This document shows positions 23,193 through 34,329 of a DNA stretch of 54,742 bases, in pieces. Position 1 is the stretch's first letter; each line of letters opens with the position of its first letter. The notes below the pieces were generated by a model. That model ran no database searches and was not told the origin of the DNA. It saw only the letters and a list, made by a program, of their open reading frames with translations. Source of the DNA: Perkinsus olseni (lineage: Eukaryota > Perkinsozoa > Perkinsida > Perkinsidae); the NCBI GenBank assembly GCA_013115135.1, contig JABANP010000358.1, forward strand, positions 1-54,742, read 5' to 3'. The translations under genes were made by a program, and so were the position numbers.

Positions 23193-24931
23193 TCGCTGTT
23201 AACTTGCAGCACACAGCTCAGATCAGCTTGATATGAGCGGGTGACCAGACTTACTGAGTCGGTCTTTTCATAACTTCATATTTCATATTTCACTTCCTCC
23301 TGGAGAAGGCACAATTGGTCCGGTGTCATTTGCGAGAACTGAAGTGTAACTGAGTCGCTTAGACGTCGTATCCCCGCAAATGTCTCACCAAAGCAGCGTA
23401 GATTATCGGACCAAAGCTTTGTCTCTTCCAGGGTTGCTTTCATTATGGAAGTTACGATCGAATCACGATTTCAAATGAATATGTCTCGGCGTTATTAGCT
23501 ATTTTTTTATCTGCTGTACCATGGCGGCTTTGGAGCTAGCAACTTCGCTTTGTTGATCTTTTTCCTTTATTTGAGACTTCGCCGAGGGCTGAGAACGGTA
23601 TCCTCAGTGTTGTCCCCCTTGGCGACACCATTCACTGCCTTGGCGGGAATGGACCCATAGTAACAGTTATTCCCTCAGTGACGAACACCGAACTCACATG
23701 TGCAACTCACATAGTTGCAGGCATACAAGGGGCTTCTTTATTTTCACCTTACTGATGAGAATTGCGTTGAAGTCGACTGGACCACGTCACGTGGGTGCGG
23801 AATGATCGAAAGGGTGCCGCGAGTGACGATGATCTACCTACAGTTCCTCTCGCCGATGTGCCATCGGGAGTAACTTGTGGTTAACTGTCGAAGTTGTGCT
23901 TGTAGCTCGTCCCAACCAATCAGGGTGGCTGAAATATTTCAAAGTGAAATATTTCAAGAAAGTTTCAGTGAAATATTTCACTTTTTACGAAATTTTAGCG
24001 ATTTTGGCCTATTTCGGCCGTTTTTGGCCATTTCCCGTCAAGTTGCCGATACTCAAGACAAACAGTGCGGTAGATTTCTCAGTACACCTCATTCACAGAT
24101 TGTAAACACGTGGACTCAACTTCCGAACGTCTAGGACGTTTCTTCGTCTTTGTTAGCAGCGCCTTCTTCCTCGAGGAGCCGGCTGGTGCTCCACCTGGGC
24201 GAGATTTTCGGTGACACATTTCTGAGGTGGACTACCTCGGAAATGCGTCTCTGGAAATTTACTGAAGAGATTTGAAAATTTAAAAAAAAATGAATTTTTT
24301 TCAATTTTATTGAAAAAATGCTCCCTAGTACCGCACGGACGTTGCTGCATCATGCAGCAACGTCTTGTGCGTGTGTGGCAGATTTGATCTATACTTGGTA
24401 TCGGAGAACCCGGCCACCCCCAGCGACGATGACGCTTATAGATCTAGGGGGGAACAACTACTGAGGAATACCAGACCGGAACTGCACCGCATCGGTGATA
24501 GCACAATTAGTGCAAAATGCACGTAGCACCCATTATACGTGGCGCGCGCGCCCCGCCCCGCTGCTCTTGAAGAACAGCTCTTCTACCTACTGCACAAGCT
24601 GGGAACGCACTATCGGCCAGACTAGATAGTATCCGGTGGCTACCATCCACAAGCGTGAGAGCCCATATGAGTGGAAAGCTCTATGAAACCGGCTCAGAAT
24701 CGCTTGAAATGGGTTTTGAAGAAAAATTTCAGAAAATTTCAGAAAAATTCTGAAAAATTCAGAAATATTTCACTTGAAATATTTCACGGTGCTGCGGGAC
24801 TAATCTCAGCCACCCTGCAACCAATAGAGGAAGCGCTGGAACCCGTCACTGTTCGTGACTTATATAGCGTCGTCTTGCCGGGCGACCCACTTGTAAGATA
24901 GATGGCGCGATACCCAGGTATAGGAGAAGTC
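23193..24931. repeat. Duplicated downstream tail of the Cys-rich gene, copy 1
   Basis: About 720 nt after the stop resemble the sequence after 25,525 and 31,298. Shared landmarks are CATAACTTCATATTT near 23,270, TTGAAGTCGACTGGACCACG near 23,765, and GGAAGCGCT near 24,830. The segment 23,921-24,817 is a transposon inserted into this tail. It marks a tandem segmental duplication. Confidence 0.75.
23921..24817. mobile_element. Non-autonomous hAT-like element (897 bp)
   Basis: Both ends begin CAGGGTGGCTGA as inverted repeats, with further inverted GAAATATTTCA motifs inside. An exact 8-bp target duplication CAACCAAT flanks it (23,913-23,920 and 24,818-24,825). An 8-bp duplication with a CAGGG end is the hAT signature. 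Removing the element and one duplication restores the arrangement seen at the equivalent, empty sites of the paralogous tails. It encodes no transposase. It contains a perfect hairpin near 24,338-24,364. Confidence 0.88.
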
Positions 24932-25069
24932 CAGGGTGGCCGACGCCGTCGGCTCGACGGCCACTGGCCGTTCCTTCATTCTTTCCTTCAGAAAAAAAGG
25001 CTATTTTTCCTGAACGAAAAAATGCCTATTTTCCGGCCTATTTTCTTTATCCTTCCACCGGCCACCCTG
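24932..25069. mobile_element. Non-autonomous hAT-like mini-element (138 bp)
   Basis: Inverted ends CAGGGTGGCCG and CGGCCACCCTG are flanked by an exact 8-bp duplication GAGAAGTC (24,924-24,931 and 25,070-25,077). The CAGGGTGGC terminus matches the 897-bp element 115 bp upstream, so both were probably mobilised by the same transposase. Confidence 0.88.
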
Positions 25070-25447
25070 GAGAAGTCGATCTCAATCGACTATCCAATCT
25101 CAATGAATCATCCTCAGTTAAATGATAGGTCACTTGATCTTAGAAGTAGACAATATCACAATGCATTGCGTGGTGAGCGATAGTCGACACGACAACATCA
25201 ACATGGAGGCTGAGGGAGCAGCAGTCGAGGAGCATGCTGCTGCTCGGCCGTTTGTTCGACATGAAACCGTAGCCGCGCGGACTGGGAGGAGGTGATTCCG
25301 AAGCCCGAACAGTGCTCAGTGAGCACTGTGCGGCGGGGTGTCACTCGTCAGGCTTCTGAGATTGGCCGTCTAGTTCTGCACCCAGGATTCAGTAAGTAAT
25401 CAGGCCTTCTTCAGTGTCGCGTCTTGATTTCTCTCACCTGTACTCAG

Positions 25448-25525
25448 GACTGCCCGGAGGGGGGATACTGCGTAGATCTCTCGAGTGTCTCACCAGGGGG
25501 GCGTGCCTGCATGTTCAGACAGTAG
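25448..25525 (+). pseudogene. Remnant of the secreted Cys-rich gene family (last exon only)
   Basis: A TACTCAG acceptor precedes an open stretch ending in a stop that encodes 'DCPEGGYC...ACMFRQ'. It matches the last exons at 23,106 and 31,233. The upstream exons are missing or unrecognisable, so this copy is 5'-truncated. Its downstream tail is retained. Confidence 0.75.
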
Positions 25526-28500
25526 TGTGGTTGCTGTTGAGGCAATGCACGCTCAGATCAGCCTTACCAGATGATCAGATCAGATATCAGATTCTGATTA
25601 GGACGCCAGACTCACTGGGTCTGAGTCTGTCTCTCCATAACTTCATATTTTATACTTCACTTCCATCCTGGAAGAATCACAAGCGGTCGGGTATCATTTG
25701 CGAGAACTGGAGTGTACCGGAGTCTCTTCAAGAGACTCTCTTGGACGTCATATTCCCACTAGCGTCTCACCAAGGCAGCTTACATTATTGGAATGAACCG
25801 TTCTCTTTTCCAGGGTTTTCGTGATCATCATGACATGATGGAAGTTTCGGTTCGAATCAGGATTTCGAAGGATTATGACTTGACTTTCAAGCCGATTTCT
25901 CTCCTAAATTTGCTGTACCGTGGCGGGCCGCCGGCCCTCACATAGTTGCAGGCATATAAAAGGCTTCTCTATTTCTCACCTTAATGGTGACAATTGCGTT
26001 GAAGTCGACTGGACCACGTGACGTGGGCGTGGTATAATCGGAGGAGTGCCGAGGGTGATTCGACCAACGACTGCCTTCAAGATTTGATTTCGGTCAATTG
26101 TCGAAGTTGTGCTCTCAACTCGTTCCAATGAAGGAAGCGCTTGAACCAATTTGGTTCAACCAAACACTGTTCATGTCATGGACGACGCTATATGAGTCAT
26201 GGAGTTACTTCATGACTCGTTCAGCGTCGTCTCACCGGGCGACCCACCCCGCACTGTAGATCCCTCCTGTCCAACTGTACCACCAGCGGGTTCAAGGATT
26301 CTCCCGGCAATTCTCCGATTCCTCAGTTTCCAAGTCTTTCCAAGCATCTAGTTTCAAATATGCGATAACAGCTTCCCGAAGCCTTGAATAATCCTAGAGT
26401 GTAGAAATGCGCTCCTCGATGGCAGCTTCGTGACCACCTCAGAAAAGATCGAAACGGGGGGGGCGACGGGAGCAGCAGTCGAGGAGTACGCCGGTGCTCG
26501 GCCGCTTGTGGTCTGCGAATGGATCCTCCCCAATGGGCTTACGTCAAGGTATCCTTATGGCTGAGAACGCGTGATAGCTTGCGATCTCCTCTGGGGATTT
26601 TCTTGTCGCTGTCGCGCGGAGTGCATTGGGCCGCACAATTTGGGCGAGCTGTTTTGAAGCCACCTTCTCCGAGGAGCATCCGAAGTCTGGGACAGCTGTT
26701 GCTCAGTAGAGGATCCGTACTCATTCTGACGTCGTGACTGGTGGGAGATTTTGGAAGGGCTTCCGGGCAGCCGTTGAATCATCAGCGGGAGCGAAACGAG
26801 TATTGACCACACAGTCATCTCATATCTAGTCCCCCGACATCAAGGGATCATATTTAGGAAAAGAAAAAAATCGTGCTTCATAGACCCTGCAGCGCCTCAC
26901 ACGGTGCTTACATACCTTGACCATTACGTTTCACCTCGCTGATTGCAGTACTCACTCAAGCGTTCCGGGCACGCCCAATCACCACTGGTTATTTAACGAC
27001 ATCCCTCTAGCCGAATGCTCAGGGTTCTATCCCCAGCTGATCGATTTCTCCTCTAAGAAACCGCGCCGTGTTTCTCTCAAATGCAATGTCGCGTCCTGTA
27101 ACCTCAGATGATAGCTTCTCGTCTCGACTCCATCGCGACTGCTGGGATAATTCTGTGGCTCCGCCGCGCCGCCCCACGAGGCGATAAGGCAGACTTCGAA
27201 AGAAACTCTTCCCGCGGCACCGCCTCAGAAGACGATTTGCCAACTGGCATGATTTATGTACAACGGTTGTCGCGACCGAGTCGCCAGTTACCGGCGACTC
27301 AGCTACCAGCTGCCAGCTGGTGCCACTGTGCCACGAGGACAATCCAGAGCGCCTCTCGAGTTGGGCCGCTATGCGACCAGGGCAATTCAGAGCGCCTTTG
27401 GAGTGGGGCTGCTACGCCACAGGACTCATTAAATCAGTTATCTCGCGATTGGAGCCCTCAGACTCTGTTCGCCGCTTTCTGCGTTCTACACAACTCGTAC
27501 GCATTGCTCGTGTATCATCCCGGGATAATCACGGTGACCGGATGCTCCTCGAGATCTCCGAAAGCGGCGCTTTCAAAGCGCTGATTCTACCAGCATAGTC
27601 GACTCGACTAAGTCAAGTATTGAAGGATAGTCAGGTCTCTTGTCTTTGGATCACACTTTAGCTGCGGTGACTTCTATCCTTGAATTCCCAGGGGTAGATA
27701 TGGGACTCATTGAAATCCATATTGATCCCCGATGTGAACGCGATGCACTCTTTCCCACGTCACTGTGAGCTCGAGGCTAAACAGCTCACGTGAGGCGTGT
27801 GATTCACGCGAGGAGAATGTTTGAGAGCTTCTATTAGAAGCCACCCAATGAGATTCTCCGGATTGCAATAGAAGACCTGAACTTATGAGAAGGTCCTGGA
27901 AATAAGCGAATCTAAGGTTTTCGAGAAGCGTTCACGAACACCTCGTGATCGTTCAGTCTCGACTCCTAGTTCGAGACTCGAACTCCACGAAGCTAGTTCG
28001 GCCACGAGGCTCCTGCAACCTGTACGCACTCGAGGTTCAAGTTGAAGGAGCTTCGTGGCCCTTGAGTTGTAAGTCCTGAATTTCGAGTTCGACGACGCAA
28101 CCGTATGACTATCACAAGGGCAAGCGGGCACGAGTTCACGGCGTCTGCAACTCGTCGCCAGAGTGCTTGATGCTTACGATGAAGGTTCAGCATCCTCTCT
28201 TGAGGAGGGGCGAATTCAATGACGACGTTATACAGTGTAGTACGCGGACGCCCGAAGCACGTGGAGAAGAGTCTGCGCCTTAGACCATGGTATCCACCGG
28301 AGAAAGACGCCCTGAGCGAAGTGTTCCGGCGTTTGTTTTACGGTCCAGAGCAACGTTTCAAAAATGGCCATCCCGCTTTCAACCCAACACAAAGGGGGAA
28401 TGAAGACTCTTTAAACTCATGTACTCAAGAAAAAAATAAGTCAATCACGACGAAGCATGATGCTTCTTATCAACTTAATACTCTATCCTTGCGTGTGACT

Positions 28501-28726
28501 CGCAGTGGGTTCTATCTCAATGGTTCACAAGTCCCAAAGGATTCTGCGAGACGCAGTTGCAGTCGTAACTTGGGACTTTCAAGAGACCATGCTCTTCATC
28601 TTCGAAAGGATTTCATCCTGAAGACAGGCACTGTAAGTGCGTTCTGCGACTCGCAGGAAGCAGTCGGCGCCTGGGCAGAGAACAGGATGACCCATCCGAA
28701 AAGAATGATCCATTCTTCCCACTTTT
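25526..28726. other. Duplicated tail (25.5-26.3 kb), then unassigned sequence
   Basis: 25,526-26,260 matches the tails of the two intact Cys-rich genes. From 26.3 to 28.7 kb I recognise no gene. Open stretches at 27,108-27,584 (+) and 28,219-28,779 (+, ATG start) have no recognisable features; the latter runs antisense over the end of the exonuclease gene. Short perfect hairpins occur, such as GAGTCTCTT/AAGAGACTC near 25,712-25,731. Confidence 0.4.
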
Positions 28727-29550
28727 TCAAAAGCGACTTTTGGCCCACCCTTGGACGAGACGTATTACATCGGCTTTGAGGGTCCCCCACAAGCAGGCTA
28801 CGAGGAGCGGGAACCACGCGTCGTTGGCAGCGTACTGAATTTGTTCGGAGCTCAAGCGGAGCTGATTCCAGTTGCCGACCAGCTGATACCTGAACGCACG
28901 GCATCAGTACGCTCGTAGGCAGGAATGCTCTGAGCATCATGCTCATCTACATACTTTGATTTGCGGAGGTTGTACCCCACAGAAGCGCAGATCCCGACGA
29001 AACCGGGATTATCCAAGCCGCGCTTCTTAGCATACTCGACCATATCAATTAGAGTGTCTGGGAAGATGGTGATGCCCATGTCCGCCAGTTTCCTCTTGTC
29101 ACCGCTGACGTGTCCCACACAGACCTTGCTGATTCTCTGAGGGGAAATACTTATCAACCGGTGGATCATTTCCAGCTCTGGGTATCGATATCGCGGCTAC
29201 CTGGCTTCTGAGAACCTCGGTGGCAGCATCACTGTAACGCCCTTGCTTGGGGCGGAAAAGGAAGACGCCATCAACGGCAGTGGCGATCTGAATCTGTCAA
29301 GGAAAGTGCAATTACCTCAATGCGTCTCCTCAACACCCACTAAAGCGACACGATCATTCTCTCCAGGACGGAGGTCCATATTCCGCCGGAAATCGATGCC
29401 AACGACAGTCTCAGAGCTTAATTACGAGGGAATGATAGGCGATACCATACCAGGTCTGTTGTACGGGCGACCACGTACAGAACATTTCGGCAGGCTTCAA
29501 GTTGATCGCTGTCCTCGATCACGTAGAGCATTCCAAGGTATCCGTTGAAG
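28727..29550 (-). CDS. WRN/RNase D-like 3'-5' exonuclease-domain protein (5' end open)
   Basis: Minus-strand exons 29550-29479, 29416-29341, 29293-29201, 29136-28951 and 28882-28727 join in phase with GT-AG introns of 47-68 nt. The product shows the DEDD-exonuclease fold order. Motif I is 'VVGIDFRRN', then 'LIQIATA'. Motif II is 'KVCVGHVSGDKRKL'. 'RKSK' and motif III 'LSSEQIQYAANDAW' follow (Tyr and Asp present). Motif I normally reads D-x-E, but here the third position is Arg, so one metal ligand is missing and the enzyme may be inactive or altered. The start codon lies upstream of 29,550 and is not resolved. Function by family would be exonuclease or structural nuclease-like activity on nucleic acid ends. 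Confidence 0.82.
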
Positions 29551-30622
29551 CTAGAGTCTAGCTGCTAGACATAGGACTCCTATGATGGGAGACAAGACAT
29601 AGGATGGCCTTGCTGAAGAAGAGTGGTACCAAGCATGGGCTTGCTTCAGTTATGATACTCTTCCGGCGGATGACAGCCACTGAGGAATCCTCAGTGAGGG
29701 TAGAAGGAAGTGCTCCTCTGCGTCTTCGCAGCGCGAGCCGCGTTGCGCGAGTTGGTCAGTTTCGCGTATCGGAGACAGCTGGATCCCCTAGTGCTCCCAG
29801 CCGGGGTCCCCGTCCACCGTTTGACCGCGTCATACAAGGCCTCCACGGCGACTACGTCAGCTGCGACTCCCGCAGAGCTGGGCTAATGTGTGAGATTACT
29901 GCATTTTACCAGGTTTTGCCAGTATATCCGACCGATTCTACTCCTTTCCATGCTAAGCGGGACAGCTCCAGGCGAGCGCCCTTGTTGGTATGGCGCCTGA
30001 CAGTAGGAGTCGTGAGGAGGCACTCCTCATCGGAAGTGGTTCCTTGAGAGCGTTGCATCCTGACTGTCGCTCGTCATCAGCGGCCCATAGTCAACGTAAA
30101 TGAAGAAAAGTCAGTATAGTGTTTCCCTGAAGTCATAAGTAGGACAAGCTGTGCACGCATACAAGGGAGGCTTGGTACTTTGCGATAGCCGCATTGTTGC
30201 GAGCGTATTGAAGGACATGTCTCGGACCTGAGGTCTGTGCTGCGCTGTGGAAGAGTGTCCGACAAAGGATCCTTGTATACGAGATCCTATTGTCCGATAT
30301 CAACTTGAGATTCTCAAGCACAATGGGTAAGGGTGTACGTACGCAATGCATTGTGCGCCTTGCACCGACTCCAATGAATTCACGTGCATGAATATGCGTT
30401 CTAGATTACGCTATAAATTTTCATCGTCGATCAACTCCCCTGGGGAGTCTTTCCGCGAGTCCGGCTTCACCGTCCTTTGAGGCTCAAAGTTTGAGCCCCG
30501 TCTCAAATAGTCACGCTGCACTGAGTTGCAGTGCACGTGTACGGTGGCTTGCGTTTACTATAGGCTAGCTTAGCCATTCACATCCTACTACGAAAATCGC
30601 AGTGACCCAGAGCCCACTTATC
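29551..30622. other. Intergenic region with likely 5' exons of the exonuclease gene
   Basis: Further minus-strand exons of the exonuclease are expected here but cannot be fixed. A perfect hairpin (9-bp arms, 1-nt loop) lies near 29,680-29,698. Nothing else is recognised. Confidence 0.35.
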
Positions 30623-31298
30623 ATGAACGCCACCACCTTTGGGATCCTCTCCATTGTATGCCAACTTGGAGTCGCCTTGGACCCGGAGAACGGAGGTTGG
30701 TTCGTGTATGTGAACCATTCCGTAGAAGCTTATCATGTCGTGATCTCAGAATGGCGAGCCTCCTTCTCGATACCTCGGCGGGATTCGAGAGCCCGGTAAA
30801 CCAAGGCGAAGGTAAGGGTCCTTTGACACCTAGTATGACCGCCATACTATGGCGTACTGAGTATGCGTGCTTATGCTGTATAAATTCAGGAGGAAATTAT
30901 GAGAAGCCTGTGGGACAATGCCGTCTCTCGCCGACTCGTACGGTTGTCGGCTGCCAGTGCACGACTAGCGACATGCTTTCTGCTATAGTGAGTGTCGAAA
31001 GCTTGGGAGTCGCCCCCTAGTCGATGCTCTCAGTCTCAAAGTTCAAAGTTCAAAGTCGATTGGTCCGTCTGTGCGAGCGACTGTGAATCTACCAGTGATT
31101 GCCCCACGCCACCGAAAGGAACCCCGACATGCCTTGCAGTTCCTCAAGTCTGCGCCATGAACTGCAAGGAGAACTCGGTAAGGAGGGCAGCGCTTGTTAT
31201 TGTCCCACTCCACGTGAGTCACGTGTACTCAGGACTGCCTGGAAGGGGGATCCTGCATAAAACTCGCGGAGTACCACGCATGCATGTTCAAGGAGTAG
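30623..31298 (+). CDS. Small secreted cysteine-rich protein, five exons (copy 2)
   Basis: Exons 30623-30705, 30750-30811, 30890-30987, 31034-31177 and 31233-31298 join in correct phase. Introns are 44-78 nt, including a GTATGT donor. The order is the same as in the gene at 22,499: signal peptide 'ATTFGILSIVCQLGVALD', 'SAGFESPVNQGEG', 'YEKPVGQC', Cys-rich module, 'DCLEGGSC...ACMFKE' and stop. Exon 4 differs at its start, where a short repeat (AAAGTTCAAAGTTCAAAG) has altered the residues. The divergence of variable positions against conserved cysteines argues for a functional gene. Confidence 0.8.
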
Positions 31299-32230
31299 TG
31301 TGATCGGTGTTGAGGCAACACATGATCAGACCAACTCGATCTGATCAGGAGGCAGGATTCACTTAGTCTGATCTTTTCTTTCCATAACTTCAACATTTTA
31401 TATCTCTTTCCACGCTAAAAGAAGCACAAGTGGTCCGGTATCATTTGTGAGAGCTGGAGTGCAACAAAGCCACTCGGAAGTCCTATTTCCGCTTCTAGAA
31501 ACTTTAGATCGAGCCCGGATTTCGAAAGATTATGACCCGACTTTCATACCACTTATTGTTATGGATCCGCTGTAGCGTGGATACTTCAACAACTTCACTC
31601 GATTAATTTATGATTCGAGACTCCGTCAGGGGCTGAGAACGGTATCCCTGGTGATGTCTCTCTTACGGTTAATCCTTCAGTGAAGGTCCCTCACATAGTG
31701 GGAGGCGTAAAGGAGGCAATTCTATTTTGTCTTTTCTCTTCCATTCTCACCTTACTGGCGACGATTGTGTTGAAGTCGAGAGTCATGGTCACCGGGACGC
31801 GATATGATCGGAGGTGCCGCGAGCGGTGATGATCTGCCAGCACTTTCTCTGAGCGGTAGAACACGTTCAACTGCCGAATTCGCGCTGATAACTGGTTCTC
31901 ACAAATAGGAGCAGCGCTTTAGGGCCTGAAGTTCAGGCGATCACTGTACATGAGTCATGTAACGTGACTCATCGCGTCCTCTCACCAACTGGCCCACACC
32001 ACAGTAAGTCACAAGAGAGCTCTCTTGTGACTTATTCACACTCTCGGAGTCGGAGGCCAGGGTGGTTGATGAGCGGAAAGGATCGTTACAAAGTTTCCGG
32101 GAAAGGAAAGAGTTGTAACAGGAAAGAATGGGACCGGAAAGGACGGAAACTTTCCACTTCACGCGCGGCGAGCGAAATTTCCTTCGGCGTGCGATTTTTT
32201 CCTTAGCCGAAAAGCATATTACTCCGTCAA
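31299..32230. repeat. Duplicated downstream tail of the Cys-rich gene, copy 2, ending at the tRNA array
   Basis: Landmarks shared with the other tails are present (CATAACTTCA near 31,384, GTGTTGAAGTCGA near 31,768). A perfect 28-bp palindrome lies near 32,006-32,033. A single hAT-like end CAGGGTGG occurs near 32,058 without a partner, possibly a truncated element. The tRNA array begins at about 32,200. Confidence 0.6.
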
Positions 32231-32302
32231 AGCAGCTTGGCGCAGTGGATAGCGTGTTGGGCTCATACCCCAAAGGTCCCTTGATCGAGACAAGGAGCTG
32301 CT
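32231..32302 (+). tRNA. Initiator tRNA-Met (CAT), unit 1
   Basis: The 72-nt cloverleaf has AGCAGCT/AGCTGCT acceptor arms, a GGG/CCC anticodon stem and anticodon CAT. The A1:T72 pair, three G-C pairs in the anticodon stem and an A-rich T-loop (ATCGAAA in other copies) are eukaryotic initiator hallmarks. This copy has ATCGAGA in the T-loop. Confidence 0.85.
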
Positions 32303-32371
32303 AGTCATTCTTTCGCCAGAAAAGGTGAACAGAAATATTAGTACAGAGTCTGTACTACAGACCATTCCCTG

Positions 32372-32450
32372 TCAGCTATGGGATTCGAACCCACGAGGAT
32401 CTCTCCACCAGAACTTGAGTCTGGCGCCTTAGACCACTCGGCCAAACTGA
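32372..32450 (-). tRNA. tRNA-Leu (CAA), unit 1
   Basis: The 79-nt type II tRNA has a long variable arm and anticodon loop CTCAAGT (anticodon CAA). There is no intron. It is transcribed against its three neighbours. Confidence 0.88.
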
Positions 32451-32744
32451 CCCATCTCAGCAAGTGTAAAACGGACGCGACGCCGACCCTGAAGATCTCG
32501 AGCTCCTCCAACGAAAGAGAATCATTTGCTCGCGGAGGCAATTGCCAACTTACTCAGAGAGCGTATTGCGAATTGAGGTCCTACAAAATTTTCTCTTCAA
32601 AGCGTAGACCGTAGCGATCGGCGTGCCTCTACAAAATCAGGCGTGTCGCTTGGGGTGACACATCCGGCGCTAAGCTAGAGCACATTGCGTGCGAAAGAAC
32701 ACTAGCAGCGCGATTTCGGGGTAGAGATGATTCAGCTCCTGTAG

Positions 32745-32829
32745 CTGGAATGGTCTAGTTGGTTATGACGACTGCCTATTAGGCAGTGCCTAACACGGAG
32801 TAGGTCCCGAGTTCGACTCTCGGTTCCAG
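32745..32829 (+). pseudogene. tRNA-Val (AAC), disrupted, unit 1
   Basis: The body matches the other tRNA-Val copies, but a 13-14-nt insertion in the anticodon arm creates a false CTGCCT/AGGCAG hairpin. The acceptor (CTGGAAT/GTTCCAG) and T arm are intact. Probably non-functional. Confidence 0.75.
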
Positions 32830-32896
32830 TAAATTTCTGGTGACTCTCTGAAGCTGAGTGAGTCGCGAGACTTCTAATCTACCGTCACTTCATTGG

Positions 32897-32967
32897 GCAC
32901 CGTTGGTCTAATGGTTAGGATATCTGCCTTCCAAGCAGATGGTCCGGGTTCAATTCCCGGACGGTGC
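32897..32967 (+). tRNA. tRNA-Gly (TCC), unit 1
   Basis: The 71-nt cloverleaf has acceptor GCACCGT/ACGGTGC, anticodon stem TCTGC/GCAGA with loop CTTCCAA (anticodon TCC), and T stem CCGGG/CCCGG. Confidence 0.88.
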
Positions 32968-33045
32968 ATAGGCGTCAGCTGAACATACACTCGAACTATT
33001 AGCAACAACCTCCTTACGGGTGCCAAAAGCATATTATACCGTCAA

Positions 33046-33117
33046 AGCAGCTTGGCGCAGTGGATAGCGTGTTGGGCTCATAACCCAAAGGTCCCTTGAT
33101 CGAATCAAGGAGCCGCT
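33046..33117 (+). tRNA. Initiator tRNA-Met (CAT), unit 2
   Basis: Same body as unit 1. The 3' acceptor strand reads AGCCGCT, giving one mismatch, and the T-loop is ATCGAAT. Confidence 0.75.
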
Positions 33118-33172
33118 AGTCATTCTTTCGCTAGAAAAGGAGAACAGAAATATAAGTACAGACTATTACTTG

Positions 33173-33251
33173 TCAGCTGTGGAATTCGATCCCACGAGGA
33201 TCTCTCCACCAGAAGTTGAGTCAGGCGCCTTAGACCACTCGGCCAGACTGA
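33173..33251 (-). tRNA. tRNA-Leu (CAA), unit 2, degenerate
   Basis: Anticodon CAA is kept, but the anticodon stem has a mismatch (CCTGA against TCTGG) and the T arm carries an altered ATCGAAT loop. Confidence 0.65.
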
Positions 33252-33542
33252 CCCGTCTCAGCAAGTGTAAAACGGACGCGACGCCGACCCTGAAGATCTC
33301 GAGCTCCACCAACGAAAGAGAATTTGCTCGCGGAGGCAATTGCCAACTTACTCAGAGAGCGTATTGCGAATTGAGGTCCTACAAAATTTTCTCATCAAAG
33401 CGTAGACCGTAGCGATCGGCGTGCCTCTATAAAATCAGGCGTGTCGCTTTGGGTGACACATCCGGCGCTAAGCTAGAGCACATTGCGTGCGAAAGAACAC
33501 TAGCAGCGCGATTTCGGGGTAGAGATGATTCAGCTCCTGTAG

Positions 33543-33613
33543 CTGGAATGGTCTAGTTGGTTATGACGACTGCCTAACACGCAGTAAGTCCCGAGTTCGA
33601 CTCTCGGTTCCAG
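33543..33613 (+). tRNA. tRNA-Val (AAC), unit 2
   Basis: The 71-nt cloverleaf has acceptor CTGGAAT/GTTCCAG, anticodon stem ACTGC/GCAGT with loop CTAACAC (anticodon AAC), and T stem CCGAG/CTCGG. Confidence 0.88.
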
Positions 33614-33680
33614 TAAATTCCTGGTGACTCTCTGAAGCTGAGTGAGTCGCGAACCTTCTAATCTACCGTCACTTCATTGG

Positions 33681-33751
33681 GCACCGTTGGTCTAATGGTT
33701 AGGATATCTGCCTTCCAAACAGATGGTCCGGGTTCAATTTCCGGACGGTGC
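33681..33751 (+). tRNA. tRNA-Gly (TCC), unit 2
   Basis: As unit 1, but the anticodon stem 3' strand is ACAGA, one mismatch, and the T stem has a T for C change. Confidence 0.7.
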
Positions 33752-33829
33752 ATAGGCGTCAGCTGAACATACACTCGAACTATTAGCGATAACCTCCTTA
33801 CGGGTGCCAAAAGCATATTATACCGTCAA

Positions 33830-33901
33830 AGCAGCTTGGCGCAGTGGATAGCGTGTTGGGCTCATAACCCAAAGATCCCTTGATCGAAACAAGGAACTGC
33901 T
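33830..33901 (+). tRNA. Initiator tRNA-Met (CAT), unit 3
   Basis: Anticodon arm and initiator T-loop are intact. The acceptor 3' strand reads AACTGCT, one mismatch. Confidence 0.78.
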
Positions 33902-33956
33902 AGTCATTCTTTCGCCAGAAAAGGAGAACAGAAATATAAGTACAGACTATTACTTG

Positions 33957-34035
33957 TCAGCTGTGGAATTCGAACCCACGAGGATCTCTCCACCAGAAGT
34001 TGAGTCTGGCGCCTTAGACCACTCGGCCAAACTGA
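33957..34035 (-). tRNA. tRNA-Leu (CAA), unit 3
   Basis: Anticodon loop CTCAACT (CAA). One G-T pair in the T stem; otherwise intact. Confidence 0.85.
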
Positions 34036-34329
34036 CCCGTCTCAGCAAGTGTAAAACGGACGCGACGCCGACCCTGAAGATCTCGAGCTCCTCCAACGAA
34101 AGAGAATCATTTGCTCGCGGAGGCAATTGCCAACTTACTCAGAGAGCGTATTGCGAATTGAGGTCCTACAAAATTTTCTCTTCAAAGCGTAGACCGTAGC
34201 GATCGGCGTGCCTCTATAAAATCAGGCGTGTCGCTTGGGGTGACACATCCGGCGCTAAGCTAGAGCACATTGCGTGCGAAAGAACACTAGCAGCGCGATT
34301 TCGGGGTAGAGATGATTCAGCTCCTGTAG

